Positions 30,766-41,071 of a DNA stretch of 64,000 nt are shown piece after piece. Under the pieces are notes generated by a model. The model worked only from the letters and a program-made list of their open reading frames with translations. It made no database searches and was not told the origin of the DNA. A program made the position numbers and the translations under genes. The stretch's first letter is position 1; each line of letters begins with the position of its first letter. Origin of the DNA: Cryoendolithus antarcticus (taxonomy: Eukaryota > Ascomycota > Dothideomycetes > Cladosporiales > Cladosporiaceae); NCBI GenBank assembly GCA_002077065.1, contig NAJO01000007.1, positions 434,001-498,000 on the forward strand, in the 5' to 3' direction.

Positions 30766-33700
30766 ATGCGCAAGTCATCATCCGCTGCGGCAACATCAGT
30801 TAGCGTCCCGACGCCCACACGCGAATTGTCTTTCCGCAATGGCGCCTACATCACCAATATCACACGTCTCGAGCAGTCTGCCGAGAAGATGAGTGAAGAC
30901 GGGAGTGATATTGGGGAGGAGATTCGGCGTCTGAACGATGCTGAGAAATTGCGGAGCCGGCAGAACAGCATACAGAGTTCGCATCAGGGGGATGTGATTT
31001 CTGGGAGGACTGCGCCGCTGGAGGCGAGTAGGAGTCGGGGGAGCAGTAATGTGGTCGATCTCAATGGTGTGGCGAGGCAGGGTGGGTTCTCGCCGGGAGG
31101 TTATGTGGGCAGTCCGGTCGGAAGTGTGAGAAGTCATGAGAGCTGGAGCCGGCACACTTCGACGCATAGGAAGCCGTCGACTGGGTCGAGACTGGCTACG
31201 CAGATGCCACAATCTGTGCAAGAGGGGAGACTCGTGGACACATCGGCGGTGGAATCTTCGCCAGAGGCTACGGGAGAGCAGACACCTTCGAGGCACGTTT
31301 CGCAAGCGTCACGTGCTTCACACACCTCAGAGAGCAGCTTCGCGAAGCGATACGATCAGATTGCCGGGCAAATACACGAGCAGCTTGTGGATGTGCCGCC
31401 TACACCACCGGCACACGGCAACGGTGTGCCAGGCTTCGACTTTGGCGACACTACCCGGGATATGCACAACCCAGACGACGGCGCACAAATCGATCGCCCA
31501 CATTCACAGGACACCTACCGCGAAGCCCAGTCCGCGTTCAAGGACTTCGATGGCGTTCATTTTTCACCAAAGCGGCAAGACTACATACAACTGGACGACG
31601 AGGGCAATGAGATCCGCCGCATGTCGATGCGTAAGTCTTCTGGTGCACTCTCAATGCGGCCACCCTCTATGCTCCGCGTGCCTCAGTCTCGCCCGATGTC
31701 CTATGCCACGCCTCTGCCGGATGAGAACATGGTCTACTACCCCGCCCCTGTACCACGGATGCTGAATCTGCCTAAGAGGCTGTCTCAGCTTCCGTCAGCG
31801 AACGTGCAGGCACAGAGACGGACGCAGGTACTGAGCCAGATACCATCGGAAGCAAGGAACTCAGCTGCGTGGCTAAGTCAGACCACCTTTGACAACCCCG
31901 AGCATCGTCGGACCGGCTCCAGCTCGCAAGGTGACTCTGCGAGAGCACCACTGAACGAGCGGATGAGCATGATGAACTTCCAAAACCTGCCTCCTCAGCT
32001 GCGAGCAAGTGTGTTCTTCGAGCACCAGTCCCAGCCGCAGGATGTCTCGATTATGCAAGAGTCGGCGGTAGCTACATTGGACAACATACTGGCAGCTTCG
32101 GTCACGGCCCCAGTCAGTGCTTTCACCGACCATCCTTTCGCGGGTGATGTGCGGAGCACCGTCTACGCTCCGGAGCGTATTGCACGACGCAGCACAAACA
32201 CTTTGATCCAGAAGGCTACGAACGCACCGTTCCCTGAGCCAGTATTGGTCCGTAGACGCAGCAGCCTGGGGATGCTGCTGAGGGGAACAAGCGAAAGCAA
32301 TGGATTGGGGAGGCGTGGGAGCAGGACGAGCACGTTGATGGACTTCAATGAGGGTGGGAACAAGTTGAAGAAGAGGAAGAGTGTTCTGAGCTTCGCTGGA
32401 GAACTGGACAGACCTGAGAGTATACCGCTGCCGCAGACACCGGCTGACGAGCTCGACTTCGAGGACGGGGTCCTGGGTGGTAGCCGTCATGCGAATGGGT
32501 CAAGACCTGTCACCGCAGGTAGCGGCGCATTGCTCGTGGATGACGAACAGGATGAGCAAGACTTCATCGGTCCAGAGCAGGAGGAAGAGGAAGAGTACGA
32601 TCCCGAGAATGCTGGATTCGTGCAGCCATCTACTTTACTCGCTGAGCTGCAAGTCCGAAAAGCGCAACAGAAGTCGAGGAACCGCACGGCTGTCACCGCG
32701 TTTCCGAACGGCATGCACAGCACACTCCTACAGCTTGATGCTGTGGCTGACATCGAGAAGCGCAAGCGGCAGCGATCCCGCATTGCGCTTGCTTGGGAAG
32801 ATCCGAGTACGCTGCAGCATGCTGCCGACGAAGCGGAGGAGGACGATGTGCCGCTTGGCATCTTGTTCCCTAGTAAGAACGGACTGGCCAATCGAGCCAT
32901 GGGTGATGAGCGGGACTGGGATCGTCCTCTTGGTCTGATGGAGAAGCGGCAGATGGAAGACAATGAGCCGTTGAGCTCGCGGCGAAGCAGATTGAAAGGT
33001 GGCCCGGCACTGTCACTTCCTCGCACTCGAGACCGAAGCCCAGAAAAGCGTGGCGTGAGTCAACTCAATCTTGCCGGCTTGCCTGGCGATGAAGACACAG
33101 ATGACAATGAGGGCGAGACGCTTGCCCAGCGACTCCGTCGTCTACGTACCAAGCAAGAGCTCGACGTCGCTATCAGCGACCTGACGCCCAAAGACGGCGA
33201 GCGACCGACGAGCACTTTCTCCGCTGATGTGCTGAGCCAATTCGATGGGCTGACTGGGAACGACAAAGCTGGATTCAAGCCACCGCCTACTCCTGAGGCG
33301 CTCGCAGACGAGACGCTAGCGCAACGCCGTGCCCGACTTCAACGTGAAGGTTCTGCACGAAACGCATCTGACCCCGCTGCCACAGCCGGTGCAACCGAGA
33401 AGCGTCGTTCGCTATATACCTCCAACTCAATGGCCAACCTTCTCTCCTCACACCCTATCGGCCCCACGCCTACCCGCAGAGTCACAGATCGCAAAGAACC
33501 GGTCAAGGGGAGTTTGCTCGATACGTCCGTGAAGCAGCAAGCTACTGCCAAGCGGCAGCTGCTTGAGACGAATCAGCGCAGCTCCTCCTACGGGCTTGAC
33601 AGATCCCTCCTCGAGCGACAGAGAGCCGCGAACGGCTTGCCTGGCATAGCACCCCCCGGCGCCTCCATAGGCGCAGGCGCACAACCCTTGTTCAGCAGCC

Positions 33701-34020
33701 CCTCCGGCCTCGGCTTCCAGCAGCCTCACCCTCAATACACCCCCTACGCCTCCTACGCTCCCCAGCAAACACAGCCGCAACTGAACCCTCTGGCTTACAA
33801 CGCCTTGATGGGTCTGCCGCCAACGCCAGCAGCGTACCCTTACGCTGGCATGCCGCAGTACGGACAGATGGGCATGGGACAGCAGGTGTGGAACGGAGGC
33901 ATGGGGTGGAATCCGGCTATGGGGTTGCCCATGGGGATTGCATTTGGGATGGCGGAGGAGCAGATGAGTCCGCAGCAGAGGGCTAATATTGATGCTTGGA
34001 GGGAGGGCGTGGCTCATTGA
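30766..34020 (+). CDS. Conserved-looking fungal protein, long and disordered, function unknown
   Basis: A single-exon frame of 1084 aa from a clear ATG. I recognise no named domain. Most of it is Ser/Arg/Pro-rich and probably disordered, with islands that look constrained: YYPAPVPRMLNLPKRLSQLP (about 325-344), a following SAAWLSQTTFD, and a block near 705-745 with VPLGILFP, DRPLGLMEKRQMEDNEPLS and RRSRLKG. Two short helical repeats, GETLAQRLRRLRTKQ (about 785) and DETLAQRRARLQREG (about 845), are similar to each other. An acidic stretch (EQEEEEEYDPENAGF) lies near 605-620. The C-terminus is Met/Gly/Pro/Tyr-rich and ends QRANIDAWREGVAH. No signal peptide or membrane segment. A scaffold or regulatory role is plausible but undemonstrated. 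Confidence 0.75.
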   Translation: MRKSSSAAATSVSVPTPTRELSFRNGAYITNITRLEQSAEKMSEDGSDIGEEIRRLNDAEKLRSRQNSIQSSHQGDVISGRTAPLEASRSRGSSNVVDLNGVARQGGFSPGGYVGSPVGSVRSHESWSRHTSTHRKPSTGSRLATQMPQSVQEGRLVDTSAVESSPEATGEQTPSRHVSQASRASHTSESSFAKRYDQIAGQIHEQLVDVPPTPPAHGNGVPGFDFGDTTRDMHNPDDGAQIDRPHSQDTYREAQSAFKDFDGVHFSPKRQDYIQLDDEGNEIRRMSMRKSSGALSMRPPSMLRVPQSRPMSYATPLPDENMVYYPAPVPRMLNLPKRLSQLPSANVQAQRRTQVLSQIPSEARNSAAWLSQTTFDNPEHRRTGSSSQGDSARAPLNERMSMMNFQNLPPQLRASVFFEHQSQPQDVSIMQESAVATLDNILAASVTAPVSAFTDHPFAGDVRSTVYAPERIARRSTNTLIQKATNAPFPEPVLVRRRSSLGMLLRGTSESNGLGRRGSRTSTLMDFNEGGNKLKKRKSVLSFAGELDRPESIPLPQTPADELDFEDGVLGGSRHANGSRPVTAGSGALLVDDEQDEQDFIGPEQEEEEEYDPENAGFVQPSTLLAELQVRKAQQKSRNRTAVTAFPNGMHSTLLQLDAVADIEKRKRQRSRIALAWEDPSTLQHAADEAEEDDVPLGILFPSKNGLANRAMGDERDWDRPLGLMEKRQMEDNEPLSSRRSRLKGGPALSLPRTRDRSPEKRGVSQLNLAGLPGDEDTDDNEGETLAQRLRRLRTKQELDVAISDLTPKDGERPTSTFSADVLSQFDGLTGNDKAGFKPPPTPEALADETLAQRRARLQREGSARNASDPAATAGATEKRRSLYTSNSMANLLSSHPIGPTPTRRVTDRKEPVKGSLLDTSVKQQATAKRQLLETNQRSSSYGLDRSLLERQRAANGLPGIAPPGASIGAGAQPLFSSPSGLGFQQPHPQYTPYASYAPQQTQPQLNPLAYNALMGLPPTPAAYPYAGMPQYGQMGMGQQVWNGGMGWNPAMGLPMGIAFGMAEEQMSPQQRANIDAWREGVAH

Positions 34021-35174
34021 TACTGTCAGTTTTCGAGTGAAACTAACATTGGTGGAGAAAATGAACAGCGGGTACGTGTACCAGGAATCTAGTCGCTGTT
34101 GTCTGGCACTTAAGATACACATCATTTATGTTCCATTTTGTGCACTCGATATCTGCTGCGTGTCATCGGCAACAGCCACTGGCATTGATGAGCCAGACCA
34201 GTCTCTGCTGGGTGTAGCGGCACACCAAGGAGACCGTTGCAAAGACGTTCAAAGGTTCGAACCTGGTCCTGCGACATGCATGTGGGCACGCATTTCTGCG
34301 GTGCGGTTCTGTCACGTTGCATGCATGATGCAGTGGGTATTCTAGCGTCAATCACGTATGTCCGAGGTTGAAAATGTTCCCTCTTCCAACTCGCCCTCGT
34401 GATCATCTTCAACTTGCGACTCTCCTTCGCCTCTCCAGGAGCATTCAGTATTCAAGATGACTTTCACCAAGAGGCGTCCACTACGCTGCCTCGTCAACAC
34501 TCCCCCAGCCATCATTCGCTCGCACGTCCCCCTCGGCATATGTGACACGCTGTGGGCCGTGCAGAACAAACGCAGGGGGCGTGAAGTTTGAATTCTCTTA
34601 TTGGCTGTAAACAGTGTTTTGAAGCTCGTACCTGACGCTAGAAAGGCAGTAGCGCTCTTCGCGTGCGTTCCCGACAGACGGGGAAACAACAACCGCTTGA
34701 ACCGCCGCCATGGGAATTGCGATAGAGTTCGGGTTGGGCTTGAGGTGTCAACTGTCGAGCGCTGAAGTTTTGTTTTGGGTGATGGGATGCGATGCGATGT
34801 CTTGTTGCCGTCAGTGTTGAGAATGTGCGCGTGTCTTGACTTCACTTGCGCACTGCATCGATGAGCAGAGAGGGGAAAGAGTGAGGGACAACGAGCTAGC
34901 AACCGACTAGGACGAGCGAGTGAACCAACGCTGAACGGCTACGTGCACTTGACCGCGTGAACGGGCGGGCCCCACGCGTTTGGACGGATCAAAGGCAAAG
35001 GCACACAAATGACTTGTATGAACAACGGGGAAAGTCTGGCACTGCATTGAACGCGACACCTCACATGTTCCTCACCGTCCTCCATCGCCGACCTCACCGC
35101 TGAGGCGTCGCTGAGGTCAAACGGACGGCCACGACACACGGCCAAGTCAACAATCCGCCTTGCCTGCACCAGCA
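34021..35174. other. 1.15-kb intergenic region
   Basis: Carries the 3' flank of the preceding gene and the promoter and leader of the next. A 184-codon minus-strand frame (34348-34902) is open but shows no recognisable motif and was not accepted. GGTTCGAACC at 34254-34263 resembles a tRNA B box, but no tRNA cloverleaf fits around it. Confidence 0.4.
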
Positions 35175-37787
35175 ATGTCGACCTACCTCCACGACCGCCT
35201 CCAGGAACGCCGAGCGCGCGATCCGCGCCCCAAACGTGGTCGCCAATCCGACTTTGGACCGCTCACAACAACGGGCCAGGACGATGATATCTTCCTCGCC
35301 GAAGCGGAAGAGACCCGCCATGTGTCTGCTGCATCGACACGCTTATACGACAGCTCTCCAGCTACTTCGCGTCGTCCTTCCGAGAGCCACACCGCCAATG
35401 GCATTGCGAGTAACACTGGCAGGCGCCGCCGAACGACCTTTGGAGCCAAGGAGCAGGATGAGGTGATGGACCGCCTCGTAAAGCAGAACTTCGACCTCAA
35501 ACTCGAGCTCGACCACCGACGTGAGCAGCAAGCTAAGCTCCAGGCTCAGATCTCTTCCATGCGGACCACGGTAGAGCGTGCAGAGGGGTTGAGGGAGGAG
35601 CACGCAGAGCTGCTCAAGATTAACAGTCAGTTGGTGGAAGAGCTCGAGAAGAGGGACGAGGGCATCAGAGAGGCAGTGGAGCTGATATGTCAACTTGAGG
35701 AGAGGGTTGAGGGGCTTGGGGGAGAGGTAGAGAGGTTGAAAGCAAGTGAGACGAGGCCGAGCACGGCGCAGGCTGATAGTGGGTACGCGGGAACTGATAT
35801 ACAAGAGGCATCAGCAAGAGGTGGGTTAGCGATGCAGAGTCTTGATGGAGCCAGAACACCGCAAAGGCCGAAAAGGGAGCCATCGTTCATGTCATTGAGG
35901 AAAGGAAGCTCGAAGGCACTCAGAGAGGCTTTCCACGCTGGTGCGAAGGACCTCCAGTCGGTGCAGAGCTTAAACAACATCTTGACCCAGAGAGCTAGTA
36001 CCATCAACGAAGAAGGCCTGATGGACGATGTCCCCAGATCGCCTGGACTGAGTGATCTGAGTGAGAGCAGCTTCCCCAGCATCTACAGTCCGACCAAGGC
36101 GCTGAGTCCTGACCGTCACGCTTGGGAGCCAGTCGAGGTCACCCAGAGCGTGGTCGAACATCGCGGTACGCCCGGCAGCCGCCACGACGACAACCTGAAG
36201 CGAGTTAGTCAATGGATCGAAGAGCGGCAGCAAGACGATACGACGCCGACCAGACTTGACAGAAGTGTGTCGCCAGCGAGGACCGTGAGCACAGTTGCAA
36301 CTGCCTCGACACGGCTCCCACGTCAGGACGATCGCTTCCAGTCACTCGACAATGCGCTGGCGACTGATAGACAAGCTCAGGGCCAACAGCTTGTGCAAGC
36401 TACTGATGCATTGACCCAGATGAAGCTCCACGTCAGTCAGAACAAGCGCCACCCGCGCACGCCATCAGTTTTCGGCGGACCAATGTTCGGCGAACCTTTG
36501 TTGCCACCCACGCCAGACAGCGTCTCGACTCGTATGCTGCGCGGGTCGCGCTCTAGCATAATCGGCGAGCGCAGTACGCATGGTCTTGCAGCAATGACTG
36601 CCACTGCTGATCTGCTGGCAGCTGGCGTTCGCACAGCGCCGAAGCAGATGCGCTCATCTGTCGAGCTCAATCTCGCACACGATAGCAGCAAGCAGCATCG
36701 CTCCAGCGCTCGACGGCATGCCGACACCGCTGTCGAAGATACTGAGTCTTCTGAGGACGATCTTGAGCACTATCCCTCGACCGCCAAGCGTATGTATGCA
36801 TCCGATGAAGACTATCCGGATGGCAGCTCGATACTGAATGGCACACCATCTCGCTTCTTCAAGCAGGGCAATGACTCTACAGTGCCTCAAGACATGTTCT
36901 TCAGCAACACCGACAGCTACCCTCAGGCTTCTGCTGCAGATCTCCGTCGACGCAAGTCAAGCTACGACACCACCTCGGCACCACGAAAGCCCAGTCTAAG
37001 CCGCGCAGAGACTAGTCCGATGACTTTGTCTTCTCTGCAACGTCCACCGCCGTCATCTCCGCCTAGTGCTTTCGCTCGTCGCTCGCCGTCCTCGAGCACT
37101 ACCACGACGAACACGGCTCGCAACTACGCACTGTCAACTTCATCTCGCTCGCTGTCGCCTGAAGCTACGCGCTCGGTCGCCAAGACCTCGCCGTCCAAGC
37201 CTCTGCGCAGTCCGACCTTGCCACCCTTCATTCGTCGACCAAGCTTAGGACAGAAGGGCAAAGAGTTGTTCAGACGACTGAGCAACAGTGCGGGGAGCAT
37301 CACGACTACTCCGCAACCAGAGCGAGCGAGTGATCGAGAGACGTACAGCGAGCGTAGAGAGAGGGACGGGCAGAGGGAGCGAGAGATGTCACCACTGCCC
37401 ACACTCACCAGCACGCCGAGCTCCGCATACAGCAATCACCGCTCGAAAGTTTTGAGGCGGCCTGGCTCAAGCGCCGGCACGCATGACATCGGCTCCGGCA
37501 GGCCGGGCTCAGCTCATCAGTCCAGTGCACCAAGACCGAGTTTACAGGGACGGGGAATCACCGCGCCCTCTCCTACGGCTGTGCCGAGTGGCGAGAAGGA
37601 GGCAGGAGGGCGAAAGAACCCTTTTAGACGTGGTGGAAGCGTCAGGAAGGCTGAGGGTGCTGAGGTCAGTGCCAATGGCGTCGGTGCAGCTGGTGCTGCG
37701 GGTAAGAGAGGCAGCAATAAGGACGCTGCCTCATCGACTTCGATTGCGGGCTCAGGATTTGGGCTGGGCAAGAGGCCGTGGCGGTGA
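35175..37787 (+). CDS. Coiled-coil protein with Cnn_1N-like (centrosomin) motif
   Basis: 870 aa from the ATG at 35175 (MSTYLHDRLQERRARD); the frame is open five codons earlier only from a TTG. Residues about 95-125 read QDEVMDRLVKQNFDLKLELDHRREQQAKL, with the 'KxNFDLKLxL' core of the centrosomin N-terminal motif that recruits gamma-tubulin complexes in spindle-pole and other microtubule-organising proteins such as Mto1/ApsB. A coiled coil continues to about residue 200 (LEERVEGLGGEVERLK). The remaining 650 residues are Ser/Arg/Pro-rich and largely disordered, with a short conserved-looking FGGPMFGEPLLPPTPDS and repeated R-R-x-S basic sites. The protein is shorter than Mto1. The microtubule link is inferred from this motif alone. 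Confidence 0.65.
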   Translation: MSTYLHDRLQERRARDPRPKRGRQSDFGPLTTTGQDDDIFLAEAEETRHVSAASTRLYDSSPATSRRPSESHTANGIASNTGRRRRTTFGAKEQDEVMDRLVKQNFDLKLELDHRREQQAKLQAQISSMRTTVERAEGLREEHAELLKINSQLVEELEKRDEGIREAVELICQLEERVEGLGGEVERLKASETRPSTAQADSGYAGTDIQEASARGGLAMQSLDGARTPQRPKREPSFMSLRKGSSKALREAFHAGAKDLQSVQSLNNILTQRASTINEEGLMDDVPRSPGLSDLSESSFPSIYSPTKALSPDRHAWEPVEVTQSVVEHRGTPGSRHDDNLKRVSQWIEERQQDDTTPTRLDRSVSPARTVSTVATASTRLPRQDDRFQSLDNALATDRQAQGQQLVQATDALTQMKLHVSQNKRHPRTPSVFGGPMFGEPLLPPTPDSVSTRMLRGSRSSIIGERSTHGLAAMTATADLLAAGVRTAPKQMRSSVELNLAHDSSKQHRSSARRHADTAVEDTESSEDDLEHYPSTAKRMYASDEDYPDGSSILNGTPSRFFKQGNDSTVPQDMFFSNTDSYPQASAADLRRRKSSYDTTSAPRKPSLSRAETSPMTLSSLQRPPPSSPPSAFARRSPSSSTTTTNTARNYALSTSSRSLSPEATRSVAKTSPSKPLRSPTLPPFIRRPSLGQKGKELFRRLSNSAGSITTTPQPERASDRETYSERRERDGQREREMSPLPTLTSTPSSAYSNHRSKVLRRPGSSAGTHDIGSGRPGSAHQSSAPRPSLQGRGITAPSPTAVPSGEKEAGGRKNPFRRGGSVRKAEGAEVSANGVGAAGAAGKRGSNKDAASSTSIAGSGFGLGKRPWR

Positions 37788-38690
37788 GGGACTAAGTGTT
37801 CAATCATCAAGGACTAGTTTGAGTGCAATGAAGAGAGAGGCTTGTGGCATGGCGACGGAAAGCATCAGCATCTTGTAGCGGCACGACTTTGAGCGCTGTA
37901 CGACTGTAGAGATAAAGTGGTGTATCGTTACGGCCGCTTCTGCATCAGCATTCAAGCGGCAAACCTCACTGTTGCTCCCATCCCATGCCATGCTCTCATC
38001 CCCGGAGCACGCACTCAACCTCAGGCATTATAATTTGGGAAGGGACGTACGGCCAACCGTAGCTTGACTTCACCTGCTCAGCGAATGGATCTCGAGACGC
38101 GTCGCATCACGACACGCATCGATCGGGCCAAGATTATCTTCGATCAGACGAAACCAGTGTGAAATGGTTGTGATACTTGGCCGAGGGAAGTGTTCTACGA
38201 CTCCCACGAGATCTCACATGGCCAGTTCAGCATCCGGTCTCGCACATATGCACCCCAGTCGCCGATCTCGAGCACGCCATCGCCAGCCAATTCGCGTGCT
38301 CAACGGCTAGCAGACGACAAGCAGCCAAAGCACCTAATGCCAGTGCATCGGCGTGAGGCTTCGATGACGGAGGCTTCATGTCGTCACTGGCGTGGTGCGG
38401 CTGTTGGGGAGGTGAGGTTGACAATCACTGGATTTGGTAGGTAGAAGGAGTAGCGTGGAAGACGTGATGGGGGCTAGATGGTAGAGTGGGATCGAATCTC
38501 ATTTTACTTGTCTGCTGTTTCCGCGTCCTCTCTTGCGCAAAGATCTCCTATCTCGCGAGTCGCCGCATTGCAAGGCGCGTCTCTTGTGGTATCATTGCGC
38601 TGGTTATCGAACTTCCCTCTCGGGACGCCAACAGCTCTCTCAAAACCAGCCTGAGCGCCTTAGCAACGCTGTTTTCCGACGGCCATCAAA
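37788..38690. other. Intergenic region upstream of the MFS transporter
   Basis: 903 bp with no supported gene; it holds the 3' flank of the coiled-coil gene and the promoter of the transporter. The last 60 bp before the ATG contain no ATG. Confidence 0.4.
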
Positions 38691-40588
38691 ATGGCCGACT
38701 TCGATACTACTGAGAAGCGCGAGCCTTCTTCCTCTTCCGCCAGTTCCGACCTCGAAGCCTCGCATGGCATCACTGAGAAGCATCTCCTGCGCAAGCTCGA
38801 TCGCCACCTGCTACCCGGCGTGTGCATTCTCTACTTGCTATCGTTCCTCGACAGATCGAACGTGGTATGTTCGAACAGCGCACCAACATACAGCCCCTAC
38901 TGATCCAATGGCATGTAGGCAAATGCAAAGCTCGACGGCCTCACTACTTCACTTGGGATTTCGGGCAATGAGTACCTCACGGGCCTCACGCTCTTCTTCG
39001 TGGGGTACATTATTTTCGAAGTGATATGGAATGTGATTTTGAAGCGCATTGGCCCGCGAATTTGGCTGCCGTTGTTGACATTCATATGGGGCGTTGTGGC
39101 GACGCTGCAGGGGGTCATTGTCAACAACGGAGGCAAGACTGGATTGGCGGGCTTCCTCGTCGTGCGGTTCTTCCTGGGCTTGACGGAAGGAGGGCTGTTC
39201 CCGGGAGTCGTGTTCTACTGTGAGTATTATTCACCTCCGCTTCTCCAAAGGCCTCAGAACTCCAATGCTATCGTGACCGTCCCTGCAAAAGTGAAGCTAT
39301 TGCTCCGCCTCGGTGAGGGCCGCAGACCCGCAGTAGCATTGTTGCTGTGATCTCGCGTCTCTCACAAGCAGGGCAATCCAGCGATTCGCTGTTGCAAACC
39401 AGCAGATGCGAGCGTTGCCTTCATCTCATATCTTTGGAGAAGGGGAGACAGCTTGGCTTTTCAAGCCGGGATCCTGACGATTGATAGTATCGATGTGGTA
39501 CAAGCGGTCTGAGCGACAGTACCGGATCGCGCTATTCTTCAGCGCAGCAAGCTTGGCGGGTGCATTTGGCGGCATCTTGGCGTATGGCATCGGCTTTATG
39601 AGAGGGGTGGGCGGTTATGAAGGATGGAGGTAGGGTTTGCCATGTTTACATGGCCTGTACAAGAAATTAACCGTCATCGCAGGTGGATATTCATCATCGA
39701 GGGGCTACTGACTTGCGTTCTCGCTGCCGCAGGCTGGTGGTACATTGCCGACTGGCCCTCGAAAGCCAACTTCATTAACGACGACGAGAGGGCGTTTCTC
39801 AACGCTCGTCTCAAGGCCGACAGTGACGCGACTGCACACGAAGGCTTCACCTGGGCGAATGTCCTACAGGCTGTCAAAGACCCCAAAGTCTGGCTGTACG
39901 GAGCGTGCTTCCACACCTTGAGCCTGCCGCTGTACACGCTCAGTCTGTTCTTAGTGAGTAGCAACGCTTCTCTGACCCTGTACACGCACTGACATGGCTT
40001 CAGCCTTCGATCATCAAAGCTCTAGGCTACACAGCCGCTCACGCCCAATTACTGACCATCCCGCCTTATGCCCTCGCAACTATCTTGACAGTCATCTACG
40101 CTGTCGTCTCCGAGCGCTACGCCCGCCGTGGCCCGTTCATCATTGCCTCCACTGTTACAGCCATCATTGGGTACTGCATGCTGCTCGGTAACACGGACCC
40201 TCTTAAGCGACCTGGTATCTCCTACGCGGGCATGTTCCTAGCAGCCGCTGGCATCTATCCTTCCGTTGCTCTTGGACTATCTTGGCCAGCGATCAACGTC
40301 TCGGGCCAGACGAAGCGAGCGACGGCGAACGCGATGCAGATCACTATTGGCAATCTCGGTGCTGTGATTGGAACGCAGCTTTACAGAGCCAACGATGGAC
40401 CTAGGTATATTGTTGGCCATAGCGTAGCTCTCGCGTATCTGATCGGCAATATTGCTGTTGTAAGCACGATCTGGTTTGTGCTGCACAGGGAAAATAGCAA
40501 GCGAGACCGTGCTGAACGGGAAGGCAAGGTGCAGACGGAGGGCGAGTGGCTTGGGGACGAGGACTCGAGGTGGAGATTCAGACTTTGA
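38691..40588 (+). CDS. MFS transporter, Dal5/anion:cation symporter type
   Basis: Five exons: 38691-38864, 38919-39219, 39488-39629, 39683-39953 and 40004-40588, with introns of 54, 268, 53 and 50 bp (GT-AG, frame kept throughout), giving 490 aa. The protein opens with a short Ser-rich tail and then LLRKLDRHLLPGVCILYLLSFLDRSNV, the diagnostic TM1 region of the allantoate-permease (ACS) family. Other blocks: NEYLTGLTLFFVGYIIFEV, LVVRFFLGLTEGGLFPGVVFY, the cytosolic LSMWYKRSEQYRIALFF (the Leu codon spans intron 2), EGWRWIFIIEGL across intron 3, and FINDDERAFLNARL. About 12 membrane segments. Substrates of the family include allantoate, nicotinate, pantothenate and other carboxylates; this one cannot be assigned. 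The 268-bp intron is unusually long for this window. Confidence 0.9.
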
Positions 40589-41071
40589 GCTGCTGGTGTG
40601 TTTCGATGAGATGAATGCCGGTCTTAGTACGCAGTATGAGTCGTAACCCCCTATGGACACGCTCCTGTGAGTCTGTAGAGCCTCTTCATGGCAGGAATCT
40701 CCTCACTAAAGCGATCCTGCGGTCTTCTAGAAGTACCAATCGTCGGCCACGATACCAATGCGAGCCAAAGGGCACGACATACTTGCGGTAATGTAAGCAT
40801 CCTCCTGCTCTCTTCGGCTGGCAAGCCGCACATAGACACTCGTGGTGCGCATCATAGTCGCACAAGGACTCTTCAGACTTCCGGGAGTTTAGAGGCGTTA
40901 TGTGTTGTTCATTGTCGTCACTACGAGTCATTTCCCAGATCGTACCTGTCGATCTATCTGAAATCAATTTCAAGTCGAGATGCACGTCACGATGAGCACT
41001 TCAACGAACATCGAATGTAAGGCTGAAGTCGCGCCATCGCAACTCTGCGCACTCACAATGTTGTCATCAGA
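40589..41071. other. Intergenic region between MFS transporter and 2H phosphoesterase
   Basis: 483 bp. Short open frames only; presumed terminator of one gene and promoter of the next. Confidence 0.4.

Noticed and set aside
34254..34263. tRNA B-box-like GGTTCGAACC
   Set aside because: No A box or cloverleaf can be placed around it on either strand.
34348..34902. 184-codon minus-strand open frame
   Set aside because: No motif or domain, compositionally odd; kept only as a note in the intergenic entry.
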